Source of the DNA: Heterodera schachtii
Lineage: Eukaryota > Nematoda > Chromadorea > Rhabditida > Heteroderidae
NCBI GenBank assembly: GCA_023374025.1
Contig: SIJG01000009.1
Span: forward strand, 960,735 to 1,024,734
Reading direction: 5' to 3'
Length of the DNA: 64,000 bases
In this document: in pieces, positions 24,100 through 36,279 of the stretch
Layout of the letters: each line of letters begins with the position of its first letter
Position numbering within the stretch: the stretch's first letter is position 1
Position numbers and translations under genes: made by a program
The notes under the pieces: model-generated
Databases searched by the model: none
What the model was told of the DNA's origin: nothing
Seen by the model: only the letters and a program-made list of their open reading frames with translations

Positions 24100-25069
24100 C
24101 TGAACAAATATACATTACGGAATTAATCAAAATATAAAAATGGTGGCAAAAATTAATTTGTAATATTAATGAAAATCTAATAAAAATATTACATACAGCG
24201 AATTTAATTACAATATCATTGCGTGATTCTTAAACTAAGAAATTTTAAATTGGATAATCAATGAAAAATAACTAATATAGATAAGCTTTTTGTATTTAAT
24301 ATTTTCATTTGATAAAAAATATTCTTACTAGTTTATTTATACAGTAATGTACTAAAAAAAGTTGACTCCAAAAGCATGCAGTAATTAAGGTTTAATTCCT
24401 TAATTTAATTTTTTAAACTTAAAATTTTTCTTGGAATAATATTTATTTATAGTGGCTTATTGGCAACAATAAATCTTCATTTTGTTCTTTGGATTTTAAA
24501 ATTCTGCCTAAAACCGGGAATTGAAAATTAGCAACGCCGGTATTTCCTGGGAACACAAAACGGAACGGAACAAGGATTTTTAAATAGGTTTCTCTCTGTA
24601 AATAAATAGTACGCCAAAATGAGAAAAATGTTTTTTTTGTTTGCATTCTCTTAAAAACAATTTGATTAAATGACTTTAAGAAATTGAGTAAATAAATTTT
24701 TAAAGTTTGGAAATATTTAATTTAATTTTAGTTATTATTTTTAATTTTTTCTATTTATGCTTTTTAATTGATTTGGATGAAAATTTTCTTCTATGGAGGG
24801 TTAGCTTTGACTTTATTGCCTTACTTTGCTGCAAATATCGCATTATACACATTTTTAAATATCTATATTAATAAAAATCTAATACAGTAAAATGACTCGT
24901 ATTCGCTTTTTAAAAGTCTTGTTATTTAAATGTTTTGTTATTACTTTGAATAGTATTATTTTTAAAATTTAAGTTTTTAAATATTTATTTAAATTGATGG
25001 ATTATGATAGAAAAAATATTGAAAAATAATTTTGTCTTAAAATAATAATTTCAAATATTTATTTATACT
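24100..25069. other. AT-rich stretch, no gene called
   Basis: Includes a GC-richer patch at 24505-24580 (gcaacgccggtatttcctgg, acggaacggaacaagg). A minus-strand 67-codon frame runs through it and was rejected. Confidence 0.4.
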
Positions 25070-25700
25070 CCCCCCCCCGAAACCCAAAAAATTAAAAAAT
25101 TTTCAGTAATTTTTTGAAGTTTTAAGCAATTTTCTTAACAAATTTGCATTAAAATATAAAAAATATTCCGGGTGGCGCCTATCGGCACCGCCGTACCACC
25201 ACTTTACCATATTTTGAAAAATGGAGGCCAAAATGGCAAAAAAAAATAATAATTTTTTGCGAAAATGGCAAAAAATTTTGCAAAATACACCCCCTTAATT
25301 CGGGATTTCAAAAAAGCAAAAATACGCCCCTAAACACCGGAACAACTTTTTTTTTATTACATCAATTTCAAATGTGTTGTGGCGGCTCAACCTTCCGTCT
25401 TTCATTATTTCTCGCTTGGGTTCAATTCCAAACGGAACAGAAATTTTTTAAAATTTTCTTTACATTATTTCAATTAAAATTTAATTAATAAAAAATATTT
25501 TAACTTAAAAATTATTATTTTTTCTTTTTTAACAGCCTAAACCGCAAATTAACCAAAACATTGATAATTTTTTGACAAATTCTGTTAACAAAGCTCACTC
25601 AAAAATTTTCCGGCGAAGCCTTGCGGCACCGCCGTACTCCAACTGTACCCACTTTAAAAAAACGCACCGCAAAAAAAGGTGGTTTCAATGGCAAAAAAAA
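25070..25700. repeat. Mosaic of GC-rich dispersed motifs, partly duplicated
   Basis: Two related modules in direct orientation about 440 bp apart. Each has an AATTTT(C/T)...AACAAA lead-in, a GC-rich core (GGCGCCTATCGGCACCGCCG at 25174-25193; GCGGCACCGCCGTACTCC at 25623-25640), then CCACTTTA and a g-g-c-AAAATGGCAAAAAA-like tail. Between them is a pair of ATACACCCCC/ATACGCCCCT motifs (25286 and 25323, 37 bp apart). A poly-C run lies at 25071-25078. The same motif families recur at 37.68, 43.2, 60.6 and 61.4 kb. This is likely a pile of short non-autonomous elements. Confidence 0.75.
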
Positions 25701-25911
25701 TGCGACAAATAGGTTTTATAAATAAATATATTTCATGAAAATATAAGCTTTTATTTTCAAGAAATTATTTTGAAGATTTAATTTGTCAAAAAATGACCAA
25801 TATTTGGTTAATTTGTTATTTTTTAGCCTGTTTAAAAATTAAATAAAAATAAACTTGGAATATTTTGTTTATTAATTAAAAATGCAATTATAAAAATGGT
25901 AAAGAAAACAT

Positions 25912-25917
25912 AAAAAA
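25912..25917 (-). terminator. Possible RNA polymerase III terminator
   Basis: A run of six T on the minus strand, six bases beyond the end of the tRNA-Glu-like sequence at 25923-25995. T runs are common in this AT-rich DNA. Confidence 0.3.
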
Positions 25918-25922
25918 GATTC

Positions 25923-25995
25923 TGTTCAACTGGGGAATTGAACCCAAGCGACAAATAATGAAAGTCAGAAGGTTTAGCCACTAGACCACATAACG
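25923..25995 (-). pseudogene. tRNA-Glu(TTC)-like pseudogene or tRNA-derived element
   Basis: On the minus strand a box A, TGGTCTAGTGG (25978-25988), extended as GTGGTCTAGTGGCTA, matches the D-arm region of animal tRNA-Glu. Box B, GGTTCAATTCC, is perfect (25934-25944). Between them the anticodon loop CTTTCAT gives anticodon TTC (25960-25962). The T stem is mostly intact, but the D stem, the anticodon stem and the acceptor stem (CGTTATG against GTTGAAC) do not pair, so it is unlikely to make a working tRNA. A T6 run follows. Either a decayed tRNA gene or the head of a tRNA-derived SINE. Confidence 0.65.
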
Positions 25996-26098
25996 ATGTG
26001 AACAACAAGGCAATAAAAAAAATGAATAATTGATTTTTTTTCTCAAAAATTTCTCCTTTCACCAGTTCCCTTCTCTTTTCTCACCCAGACCCCCATTC

Positions 26099-26256
26099 TT
26101 ACCAGTGCTTATTTAGTCCCGCCGGGACCGGGACTGGCAGAACCGGGACCGGGATTTCCATTTTTTCAAAAACCGGGACCGGGATCGGGACCGGGACCTG
26201 AAAAACCCGGGATTTCCCGCCTCGGTCCCGGTCCCGGTCCCGGTCCCGTGCTACTC
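26099..26256. repeat. Inverted (CCGGGA)n GC-rich foldback
   Basis: The left half (26119-26195) is runs of CCGGGACCGGGA. The right half (26218-26248) is the complement, CGGTCCCGGTCCCGGTCCCG. The whole could fold into a long GC-rich hairpin, broken by an AT-rich ATTTCCATTTTTTCAAAAAC patch. The outer sequences TTACCAGTGCTTATTTAG and GTGCTACTCTAA hint at CAGTGC/CAGTAGC-type ends as in hAT elements, but no target duplication was found. It stands out sharply from its AT-rich flanks. Confidence 0.85.
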
Positions 26257-26881
26257 TAATTTAAATCATTAACTATTTTTCTTCTTATTTTTTGTTATTA
26301 ATTTATTTTAATCTCTGAGTACAGTGATGCGTCTTTTACAGTTTTTAACATATTTTATGATGTTTTTTATTAATTTTAATTTTCGTTGATAGCATTCCGA
26401 AGTTATTTTTTAGTTTCCTGATTATGTTCAGCAAAAGATGCCAATGCGGCTCGATTACACCAAACCTCGTTTTTCAATTTATTAGTGATTTTCATTTTAA
26501 TTTTGTTATTCATAAAAATTTTTTAATTCAATAGTCGACCTCTATTTATATATCCCAATTGCATGCCTTTTATTGTAATGCATTATTTTTATTTCTATAA
26601 AACTAATTGAGTTATGAGAAAAAATGCATCTTTAGATATATTTAATTTATTTAAGTTTTATAATTTTTCACATGCTTAAAATTTTTTTGTATGTGCTGCA
26701 AAAATACCTACTAAGATAATACATTAGAAATTGTCAGTTAAAAGTTTTATTTTGACTTTGATTTATTTGTTCGATTCGGATGGGTAAACTTGATTGAAAT
26801 TGTTTATTAGCAATTTCCATGCTAAAGTGATTCAGCCTAAGCATAAATTAATATATAATTAATTATAATCGTTTATGATGC

Positions 26882-27035
26882 TGAGAGTATATATTTAAGT
26901 ATTTCTGTTATCTTGTTATTTTATTCAGATATTATTTCTGAATGAAGTATTTTATGATTGAGAGTATATATTTAAGTATTTCTGTTATCTTGTTATTTTA
27001 TTTAGATATTATTTCTGAATGAAGTATTTTATGAT
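26882..27035. repeat. Near-perfect tandem duplication, 77 bp x 2
   Basis: Units 26882-26958 and 26959-27035, each starting TGAGAGTATATATTTAAGTA and ending GAAGTATTTTATGAT. They differ at a single site (TTCAGAT against TTTAGAT), so the duplication is recent or homogenised. Confidence 0.97.
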
Positions 27036-27634
27036 TTCTTTATAGTTCTTCTGAGATTCAAAAATTCAATCAAACTCGCAAGAAATTTGCTTTTGAATCA
27101 GATTAAAATGGTGTAATAAGTATTAAACATAATAGAAAAATATAATATTTATTTCAAATAATCAGATTATACTTTTATTTTAGCGTTTTTATTCATTAAT
27201 TTTGTCAAAATTATTCTAATTATCCTTAGAAGGTTGTATTGTATCTTTTCTTCCAATTTTTTACTTTTTTTTCCTTTTGATTATTGTTTAATATATAAAA
27301 TTGTAGTTTGATGTTGAATTAAATTTTCCTTTTTAACTTATTTCCAATTATTTTATTAATATAAAAATTTTTGATTTCAATATTTTTAAAAATCATCAGT
27401 TAAGCTTTTCTTATATAAAAAAATGTTCAGGTATTATTCATCATATTTGTAAACTTTTAAGTGATTAATAATTTTCTTTCTATAATTATGTGCACTATTA
27501 TTTTAGCATTGTTTATTCGATTTTGTCGTGATTATATAATTTTTTAAATTCTATATAAAAAAATTTGAATTTTATGATTTTAATGCAATAAAGTTTTCAA
27601 TAATTATTTATGTTTATTTATTAGTCTTTTTTAA

Positions 27635-27743
27635 ATTTAAACTTTCAAGAATTTTCGAGTTAGGAGCTTTAAAAATTAAAATAATTAATATTTAAACTTT
27701 CAAGAATTTTCGAGTTAGGAGCCGTAAAAATTAAAATAATTTA
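27635..27743. repeat. Near-perfect tandem duplication, 55 bp x 2
   Basis: Unit ATTTAAACTTTCAAGAATTT, then TCGAGTTAGGAGC, then an AAAATTAAAATAATT tail, at 27635-27689 and again from 27690. The main difference is GGAGCTTTAAAA against GGAGCCGTAAAA. Confidence 0.95.
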
Positions 27744-30697
27744 AGTCCTTTTTTGTTTTAAACAAATAAAAATAATTAAAACAAAAAGTCACAAAATTAT
27801 TGTAGCTTTTTTATGATTTATTTATTTATTTTAAAATAATTTTTTCTATTTATTTATTCATCAATTTATGAAAAAGCATTGGGTAAATTAATGTGATTTT
27901 TTTGTTTTTTGCATTTGATAGATTCTTAATCTAATTTGATACAAAAAATTTTTTATATTTTATCTTAAAAGAAAAAAATTATAAAATTTATAACAATTTT
28001 TCTGTAGATACATATTTTCTATTTTGAATTGCTATTATATTTTTTACTTTTTCACTATATTACTAAAAATTTATTGTTTTCAAATTTTAATCGCACAATT
28101 TAATTATTTGTTGAAACAAAATTTATTAAAAACATATTTTAAGATAAAATATAGTCTCTGATTGAGATTAAAAAAAACCTACTGAAGTCTTTTTGAGTTT
28201 CAAAAATTAATTTCATAGGATAATATTTTAGTGAATATTTATCTAATTTTTTTTATATTTAATTTAAATTAATTTTATCATTTTCATAATACCGAGCAAA
28301 AAATTTAATGTTCGCAATATCAATTAAAGTTAGTTTTATTAATTTACTCAATTTTATTCATGTTCACGTAATTTGGTTACCTACACTTTCAAAGCGCCAG
28401 TAAAAATTACATATATGCATAAATGCCTATTGGTTATTCTTATAATTTTTTTTCATCGTTTTACTACATATTTATATTTAATTAAATTTGTTTTATTTAT
28501 GTTAAAAATTTCCGTCAATGTGTTAAGAAGTTTATCTTTGATTAGTGAATATTTAAAGAAGATTTAAAAAAGTTTGCTGAATTAAATGAGGATCGAACAC
28601 GTAAAAAATGAATATTCTCGCAACCACTTTAATTTATTGATTATTTATAATATAATTTTCATGAAGTCATAAATTAGAAAAAAAACTATTCAAAATTTGA
28701 TATAATTTAAAACTCGAAGTAGAAATAAAATAAACTAATAGCAATTATATATTCCATCAATGTAGAAAAAATAATTATAACAAATAAGCAAAATTTAATT
28801 TTAAATAGTTAGCTCAGCTTGGAAATTTGACCATTTATATTAATTTTACATTCGATTTTTATTGTCTTAGGTACATTTTTATTAATTTGTTTTTATTCAA
28901 TAAAATACCGATAAATTTTTTTATTCTTTTTGATAGTTTAAATAAAAATATCGATAACCTTTTTATTTCACAATTTTCCATTTTATTTCTCTCAATATGT
29001 AATATTTTAAGCAAGGTTGCTTTAGTAATTTTTATTAAGGTAACCGAAGAACCGTCATTTTTTTTAAATGATAAATTTCCATTTGCTTTTTATTTTTCCA
29101 TCGTTTATTTGTAGAGAAGGAACTTAAAATAATCGCAAAAAATGACTTTTTAGTTGGCGTTAGGTATTTTTATAAATTTTGTGTATGTTTTTTTAAATAA
29201 TTTCATTTAAAGATAATAAAATGGCATTCTCTTGCTTTTTGTTCGATTTTTGAGATTGCACACAATTTTTTAATGTCTATTGGACATTCATTTGCAAATA
29301 ATTTACGAATTCTTGACTCCAATTCGCCACCCGATTTATTTGTAACTGTTATGCTTAATAAAATAATTGGAAATTAAAGTATGTTATGGGCCCACGCCCC
29401 ATCTAAAAACCTCAGTACAACAATCCCATTTAATCAAATAATGTGTAAATTGCTCTTCGCACTTTGAAGTGCTTTCAGTAATAAAAATTCTTCACAATAA
29501 ATATAACTAAATAGTCAATATTTTATTAATCATTTATATTAAAATATAAATAATGTTCAGCAATTCTACCTTTTTCATATTTTATGATAAAAAGCTAATA
29601 CGCACGAGATACCTTTAAAATTGAGAATTTTGTTAAATATGAAAATTTTTTTTATCAAAAAGTGTTAATTTTTAATGCCTTTATATAATTTTTTGTGCCT
29701 ATTTGACGTATATGTTACATTGTTATGCATTTTTTCTTTTCTTAAACCTATTTATTGTTTTTCTTACATTTCAATATTATTTTACATTGAATTCAGAATA
29801 AAAAAATTTAGTGATTTGTTTATTTCTATTTTAGATTTTGCAATTCAACTGATCAACAATTTCTCCTATTTAGGTAGTTCACAAATTCATAAAATAATAT
29901 ATCAATATATTTAATTGTTTTTAAGTTTTCTAATTTAACATTATATCACAAAGATTTTTATTATGATTTTAACTTTCGATATATTTCTCCTTTTATATTT
30001 AAATGTGGATTAAATAAACGTTCCATTAATTAAAATTTTCAATAATATAAATTTTTTTTAGCCTTTTGTCAAACATTAAAGTTTAAATAATTATCATTTT
30101 TAATTTGTAATTCTTTGTCCAATTTATAGCATTTGCATTTGATATAATGACGCAAATTTTTATATAAACCATTCCATTTGTTCATAAAATATAAATATAA
30201 CACTAATATTTGTTGTTTTGTTTAAAACTTTACCCATTCGAAAAATTCATAGTAATATGGTACAATAATTTTAATATTTGGTACTTTTATATATTTTTTT
30301 ATTTGGGGTTTTTTTTTGTGCATTCTTTCATGCATAATTTTTGTTGTTTTTTATATAAATTTATATTTTTTTGTAAATCCTTAACAGCACAAAAAAAAAA
30401 TTAATCTTGTAAGTGAGTCCAAGTAGTCAAATTGCATTGACGAACCTGATAAGGACAATTTAGTTTTATTGCACTTCTAGGGTAATTAACAGATAATTAA
30501 CAAAGATGGGCGAATAAAAGGAATTAAAAATTTGCTATTTATGTCATGAGATTTTTTATTATTAATTAAATTTAGAAATTCCTTCGCGTTTTTACTTCTT
30601 TTTGTTGGAATTTATATACGATTTATGTTTGATTTTATGTCTAATTATTTACAATTTATATACGACAAAAAGTTGTTTTTTAAATAAATCAAAATAA
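27744..30697. other. Gene-poor AT-rich stretch
   Basis: No reliable gene. Several short plus-strand frames (28373, 28827, 29675, 30210) are rich in F, I, L, Y and N and look like noise. A small GC-rich patch lies at 29389-29405 (gggcccacgccccatc). A 6-bp-arm hairpin GCACTT-TG-AAGTGC lies at about 29459-29472. A B-box-like GTTCGATCC on the minus strand near 28592 is too weak to call. Confidence 0.4.
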
Positions 30698-30976
30698 ATT
30701 AATGTTTTTATTCGCATTTTTTTTTCTGCATATTTCCACTTTTTTTACAAAAGAATAACAACAGCAGGTGGTACAAAAATTTCAGATTTTGACGATTTCT
30801 TAAGAAAATTAAATCATTATTCGATTTTCAGTGAAAATCTGTTATATTATGAAAATTGTTTCGTAGAATATGATTTAAATCAATCTTTTTATTATAAATT
30901 ATTCTGGATATTTCAAGAAAAGTTAAACCGTGAAGATAAAAACATCTATAATATTTTATGTTTATATTTTAAATAA
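30698..30976 (+). CDS. Candidate coding fragment, unknown protein
   Basis: A stop-free stretch of 92 codons ends at TAA (30974-30976). The last 70 codons look like protein: GGTKISDFDDFLRKLNHYS, then IFSENLLYYENCFVEYDLN and FQEKLNREDKNIYNILC. Asp and Glu are several times more common than AT-rich noise would give. There is no ATG near the start, and the first 20 or so codons are T-rich like an intron end. The real 5' limit may be an AG in tttacaaaagaataacaaca or nearby cag. Stop-free runs of this length are expected about once by chance in such a window, so composition is the main support. Confidence 0.3.
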   Translation: MNVFIRIFFSAYFHFFYKRITTAGGTKISDFDDFLRKLNHYSIFSENLLYYENCFVEYDLNQSFYYKLFWIFQEKLNREDKNIYNILCLYFK

Positions 30977-33774
30977 TTTATCAATCGAATAATTTATATC
31001 ATTTATTAATCTTTAACTTTTTCATTGCATCAGAATTCTGTTTTTTAATTTTTTTGTTGCCTTTTAAAATTTTTAATTCTTTATTGAATGTCTTTAAAAT
31101 AAGTATGTATTAGATACATTTTTTGACATATCAATTACTTCTCGTATCATTATAACACTGTCTCGCTTCATTCTTATAGTCGAAATTTAATTCCTATTGT
31201 TTTTATTTTCATTTGAAATATTCAATTTAATTATGCAAATAAATTAATTTTAACTTTTTTTTAATTATCGATGCTTAAAAACTATTTGTTATCGCAGAAA
31301 TTATCTTCAGACGCATAAAAAATCTTAGATTTATGAAATTATTTTAGTTAATATTCAAAATCACTTAATTAAATTTAATTATTTTTGGACCAAATTCAAT
31401 TTTCTTTTGTTATTTTTTATTTTTACCTTATCCAATTTTTAATTTTCTTAAGTTTACTTTCGTTCCGTTTTTGTTAATTAATTAATTTAGCCAACTTCAG
31501 GCTAAGATTGCAATTTAACTTTATTTATTAATGGTGTAATATGAATATTGAAGAAACTTTTATTCAAATAATTTATATTTCTTAATTAAATTTATTAAAA
31601 AGTATGATTAATGAGACACTAAATAAAAATTTAAGCAAATTGTTTTTAATTTATTCTTTTTATTATTTGTAACTGCTAACTGTGTAAGAAATTTTTTGTG
31701 GTTCTTTATTTTATGTTTATATTTATCAGACTAATCATCTTTATTAATTAAATATTTCATAAAATCGCAATAATTAATTTATATTCCTTTTGGGTTATTA
31801 TTAAAATAATTAAATTTTCATTCAAAAATTATAAAATAATTACATAGTCATTTCGGCAAAATTGTAGCATCACAACATCTATATATGTTTTTTATATATC
31901 ATTGTTAGTTCAGTCACATTATCAATATTTAAAAACAAAAGATTATTCATTTTTTTAAACATACCAGCTACATGTTTAAGTAATGTTCCAAGCGTGATGT
32001 TTCTTTTTTTATAATTAAGTATATTGCACTTATTTTTGTCTAGATCTATTTTTCGTTAATTATTGAATAATATAATTTCTTTTTGAATTTAACAAATTTT
32101 GTGAAGTTTCCAAAATTAAATGGAAAAGATTAAGCGGCTCATAATTTTAGAATTTTTCAACATAAAAATGCTTAATTTTAATTTAGAAGCTTTCGTTGCA
32201 TTATAACTGTGCAAAATTATTTATTAAGTTTATGTAGTATTATGATCTCTTGTTGTAAACTTTCCTTTAATGTCTTAATTTGCCAAATTCAGAAAAACCA
32301 TAAATCTTTTATCTTTAATTTATTCAAATATTATTGCTTTTTTCATCGTTTTGTTTTAAATTTTATTAATTTAATTTTAAATTTTCTTTCTACTTTACGT
32401 TTAGAAAAAGATTCAATTTGTTGCTGAAGATCTTTATAAAAATTATAAGCAAAAGTTTTGATACCCTTTTTATATTAAATGATATAATTTTTTGTAGTTC
32501 AATGATAAGTTTTGCTTTTTAATAATAATATATTTTCATTCAAATGTTTTTATGTTTTGATTTGAAAATCAAGCTCGGCACCATCTTTCTATTTCTGTAT
32601 TGCGGTTTTATTTATTAATTTAATTGTTAAGCTTTAATTTTTTAGTTTTTTTAAAATTTATTTCTATGATTTATTTATTTACATTTATCAATAATCTATT
32701 ACTTTGTTAAAAGCTTAATGATATAGTTATTTAATTTTTGTGCATGACCAATAATCCGAGTAAATAACCGATTTATTTAAATGTAAAGAGAAACAAAAAA
32801 AGTTTATTTAAAAATATTATTTATCACAATCTACACATTTTTTTTGAAATTATATGCTTTCGTGATCGTTTTGAAAATATTTTGATCATGAAAAAACCTG
32901 TAACAATCATTAAAAAAAGGTGATACTCCTTCCAATTTCATATATAATTATTTTAATTAGTTAAATCATTATTATACCGCATTAAAAATTATATAAATAG
33001 TAAAAGATTATCTGAATATTTAGTTGTGATGAATGCAACTTCTAAACTAATGAAGTATGAATAATTGATCACAATTTTTTTAAATCTATATAAATTATAT
33101 CTTTTAAATTGATATTTCTAATATTATTATATCTATTATTTAATTTTTAATCAAATAATTTTATAATTGAAAATAAAATTCATTACTAAGTTATCAACGC
33201 AGACATGGATTCTCGAAGTGTTTATAATAAAATATTTGTAGAATATTAAATTTTTTGTAGAAGATTATTTTATAACAATATTGTTTTGTTTTTCTTTTAT
33301 GATTAAATAATTTTTCATGTATTTCTAAGAATAGATAATTACCCAAAGCTATTATATTAATTTCAGTAATATTTAATCCAATTTGGTTTTCTAAAAAAAA
33401 AGACATTTATTAAATTTTTTTAAGAATAATTTAAAATGTAAAACAATCATTTAGTTCGATAATTTTAGACATTGTCTATTAGCATATGAATGCTTGAAAT
33501 GGGTAAAATATTATGTGTTAGTTTAATATAATTAGCTTTTTATATAATTTTGTTTTGCTGCTGAGATTTATTAGGTTTAATTTTTTAATTTCAAATATGA
33601 AATTATTTTCATGTTTCATTATCAAAATTTGTTTTAGTGATTCTTATTATTATTTTATCTAAGATTTTTTAAATTTACAATATTAGAATTTTAATTAAAA
33701 TATTTGTTTGAAATTACTTAAAAATAAATAAATAATTTCTACACTTTTTAGTTTATTTAATTCATTTAATCTCA
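30977..33774. other. AT-rich stretch, nothing recognised
   Basis: No gene, RNA or clear repeat recognised. Plus-strand frame 32209-32427 and minus-strand frame 33194-33406 are treated as chance. Confidence 0.4.
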
Positions 33775-33849
33775 CTACCGAATAAATAATGAGTTGATAC
33801 TTTCATGATTATCGAATGCATGTTCTCCTTTCGGCTGCCTATGTTCTTG
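33775..33849 (-). CDS. Candidate exon, polar unknown protein
   Basis: Minus-strand TTTTAACATTCAG is followed directly by 24 open codons and TAG. The peptide is QEHRQPKGEHAFDNHE then SINSLFIR, highly polar. A possible donor GTATCAA sits after GAAA, which would end the exon near 33795. The plus strand of the same GC-richer islet is open in two frames (for example HVLLSAAYVLAEC), so the call rests on the acceptor and the polar composition. No family recognised. Confidence 0.3.
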   Translation of the reverse strand, partial: QEHRQPKGEHAFDNHESINSLFIR

Positions 33850-34649
33850 CTGAATGTTAAAAGCCATTAAAAGCAAATTTAATAAAAGGTTTATTTTTCT
33901 AATCTTTGAAAATTATCTTCATTTAATTGATTCTTATAAGATATAATTATTTATTTTAATTTCTAAATCTAATCATTTAAATAATTTATTGAAATACTTT
34001 ATTCAATTATCAAGTCAGTAATCTATTCCTTTGTAGTATTATTAGTAGAATTTTAATTTAATTTTGGTACTTTACTGTAGTTTATGCCATAGTTAAAATA
34101 AATATTTATAGAAATAATATATGCGGAATATTAAAATTTAATTTTACTAATTTCATTATATTGGTACTACTATGCTGTTTCTTTAAAGTTTTATTATAGC
34201 AAAAATTTTCTTTGATATAATTATTAATATTTCTATCAATTCTTTAAATAAGCATTTGTCAATAATTCATATTTATTTTAAAAGATTACTTTGGAAGATA
34301 CTAATTTTCTCTACAATTTTTCTTTAAATTTTTTTTATCAAGCGTTAGGTTAAATTTAAGTTCTAAAGAATTTTGAAAAAATTCTCAAGATTTTAAAATA
34401 TATTTATTTGTAAGAATTTTAATTTGATGACAGTTTTAAAAAAAGCGCTAACAGTTTTAATAAATGTTTAAAATTTTAAAAATTATAATGAATGGTTTTA
34501 AACCTATTTTAACGATTTATTAGCAACTGGAGCCTGTTTTAATTTTTAATATTATTTTTAATGTAGGGGTCCATATTTGGCGAAATGGATGCCAAATTAG
34601 AGATCAGTGGTACAAAAAACTCAAAAAAATAATTCTTAAAAGATTTCAT
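33850..34649. other. AT-rich stretch with one hairpin
   Basis: No gene recognised. TTTGGC...GCCAAA forms a small hairpin at about 34576-34596, just upstream of the tRNA-like sequence. Confidence 0.4.
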
Positions 34650-34720
34650 AGGCAAGTGGATTTGACCCATGACTGAATTAAGAATTCACAAACGAAGTCG
34701 ACCCTGCTCTACCCAATTGT
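34650..34720 (-). pseudogene. tRNA-Lys(CTT)-like pseudogene
   Basis: On the minus strand GGGTAGAGCA resembles the second half of a tRNA D arm. TGAA-TTCTTAA-TTCA forms a perfect 4-bp anticodon stem with a 7-base loop and anticodon CTT (34680-34682). GTCATGGGTCAAATCC resembles the T arm and B box with one T lost. There is extra sequence between the D arm and the anticodon arm (about GGTCGACTTCGTTTG), and no acceptor stem. A decayed tRNA-Lys gene or tRNA-derived element. Confidence 0.5.
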
Positions 34721-35009
34721 ATATCATGTATATGCATTTTCCTAGTTACTATAAAGTTTATAAAACCAAATATAGAAGAAACAAAAAAATAAGAATAAAA
34801 ATTCTATAATCAGCTAAATTTTAAATTTTTTTTTTAGCTCGGAATGTTCCCTTATCAGCTGAAATCTATTTTTTGCGGCACTTTCACTAATTTTTGTATA
34901 AATTTGTGATTCTAAGTTTATGCATTTTAATTTATATTTTTATTTATCTTTTCTTTTTTATGCTTATTGTTAGAGTCAATAATATTTCTTTTTCTTTTTA
35001 CTCTCATGT

Positions 35010-35052
35010 CAACTTTACACGATCTTTTTTCAACCTTACACGATCTGTTTGT
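35010..35052. repeat. Two tandem copies of a 21-bp motif
   Basis: CAACTTTACACGATCTTTTT is followed by CAACCTTACACGATCTGTTT. Confidence 0.85.
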
Positions 35053-36201
35053 CAGTTTTAGTCTATTTTTGATTTTTTAAACTCGCACTGGGTTGAATTT
35101 TATTCAACTGTCTTAGTTTATTTTTAATTTTTTTTAATATTTATTAGAATTTTTTCTCTTTTGTAATATGAACACACTTTATTACTTTTAAAACAAATTT
35201 AATTTTTAAAATTAATTTCTAAGGTTAAAAAAAATTTATATCTTTTCCTCATTTAATTATTATTTTCAAAAACGTTAAAATAATTTTTAAGGAAAATATT
35301 TTAAAATTTTTATTTTAGCTTTATAGAATTATATCACGAAGAATATATGTATATTTATTTGATATTAAATTTTGGGTTAATCAAGTATATTTGTTAATAT
35401 TTCAATTAAGTTTTTTTCTATCATTAACTCAAAAATATTTGTTTTAAATCAAAAACTTTTATTGAAATAAATTTAATTCAATAATTAAGCGATAAAATAT
35501 TTAATATCTTTAATTAGAAACATAAGATTTTTTAATAAACGTTCTTTTTTTTATTTAATATTCTTTTTCTCAAAAATTCTTAAATGATTTTTTTTAATTG
35601 AGAAGATTAAAATATTTTTTTATTTTTCAGTTAAAAATGTGTTTTAGCTTAATTTTTAATTAAGAACACATTATGTTGAATAAATTTTTTAATTCGTCTT
35701 TTTTTGTTTTTTTAAGTAGATTTAAAAAATTGTTTCTTTTATTTCTTTTTATGACATAATTATAGATACAATTAGTAGTAGTGAATCGTATTGTTACATA
35801 TTTGAAACCTAATATAAATAAAAATAATAATGATTCATACTTTATTATTTACTTATTGATTTAATTTTTCCGTTAACTTTGGCCCACGATGCGTATCGGC
35901 TCGTGTTTTTTATGTAAATTTGTAAAGTAATTTTTTATGATAAATTTATTCCTATTTTATTTGGTATTCATTAAAGTAAAAACAGATTGACCGCTAAATT
36001 AACGAAACTTTTAAAGAATTTTGTTGTTATAAAAGCATTTTTAGATATATTTAATAAATTTCTATATTTTGCTAAATAATTAATTCTTATAGATCTCCGA
36101 GAAATTTTTATGTAAATTACAGAACCAAATAATAATCAAAATCTGTCACTATGTATATTTATATGATTATAATGAGTTAGTGTTATCTATTAAAAATATA
36201 A
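35053..36201. other. AT-rich stretch, nothing firm
   Basis: A GC-richer islet at 35876-35912 (aactttggcccacgatgcgt) is open in several frames on both strands. No gene called. Confidence 0.4.
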
Positions 36202-36279
36202 ATGGTTGACGATTATGGACACGAAGAAAGGTGCTTCACGTGGAATTTGAATTGTAATATCTTTAATACACAGAATTTA
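36202..36279 (+). CDS. Weak candidate mini-ORF or exon
   Basis: ATG-started, 25 codons: MVDDYGHEERCFTWNLNCN then IFNTQNL. It is acidic and Cys/Trp-containing, unlike local noise. A donor-like AAG|GTGCTT lies inside. Very short; chance is possible. No neighbours support it. Confidence 0.15.

Noticed and set aside
24443..24646. 67-codon minus-strand ORF with VPFRFVFPGNTG
   Set aside because: Only a short GC-rich patch looks coding, it contains a small direct repeat (GGAACGGAAC), and the rest is AT-rich noise.
25832..26062. 76-codon minus-strand ORF
   Set aside because: Overlaps the tRNA-Glu-like sequence; hydrophobic AT-rich translation elsewhere.
28577..28631. tRNA-like minus-strand sequence with GTTCGATCC
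   Set aside because: B-box-like only; the supposed box A (GTGGTTGCGAG) is poor and no stems form.
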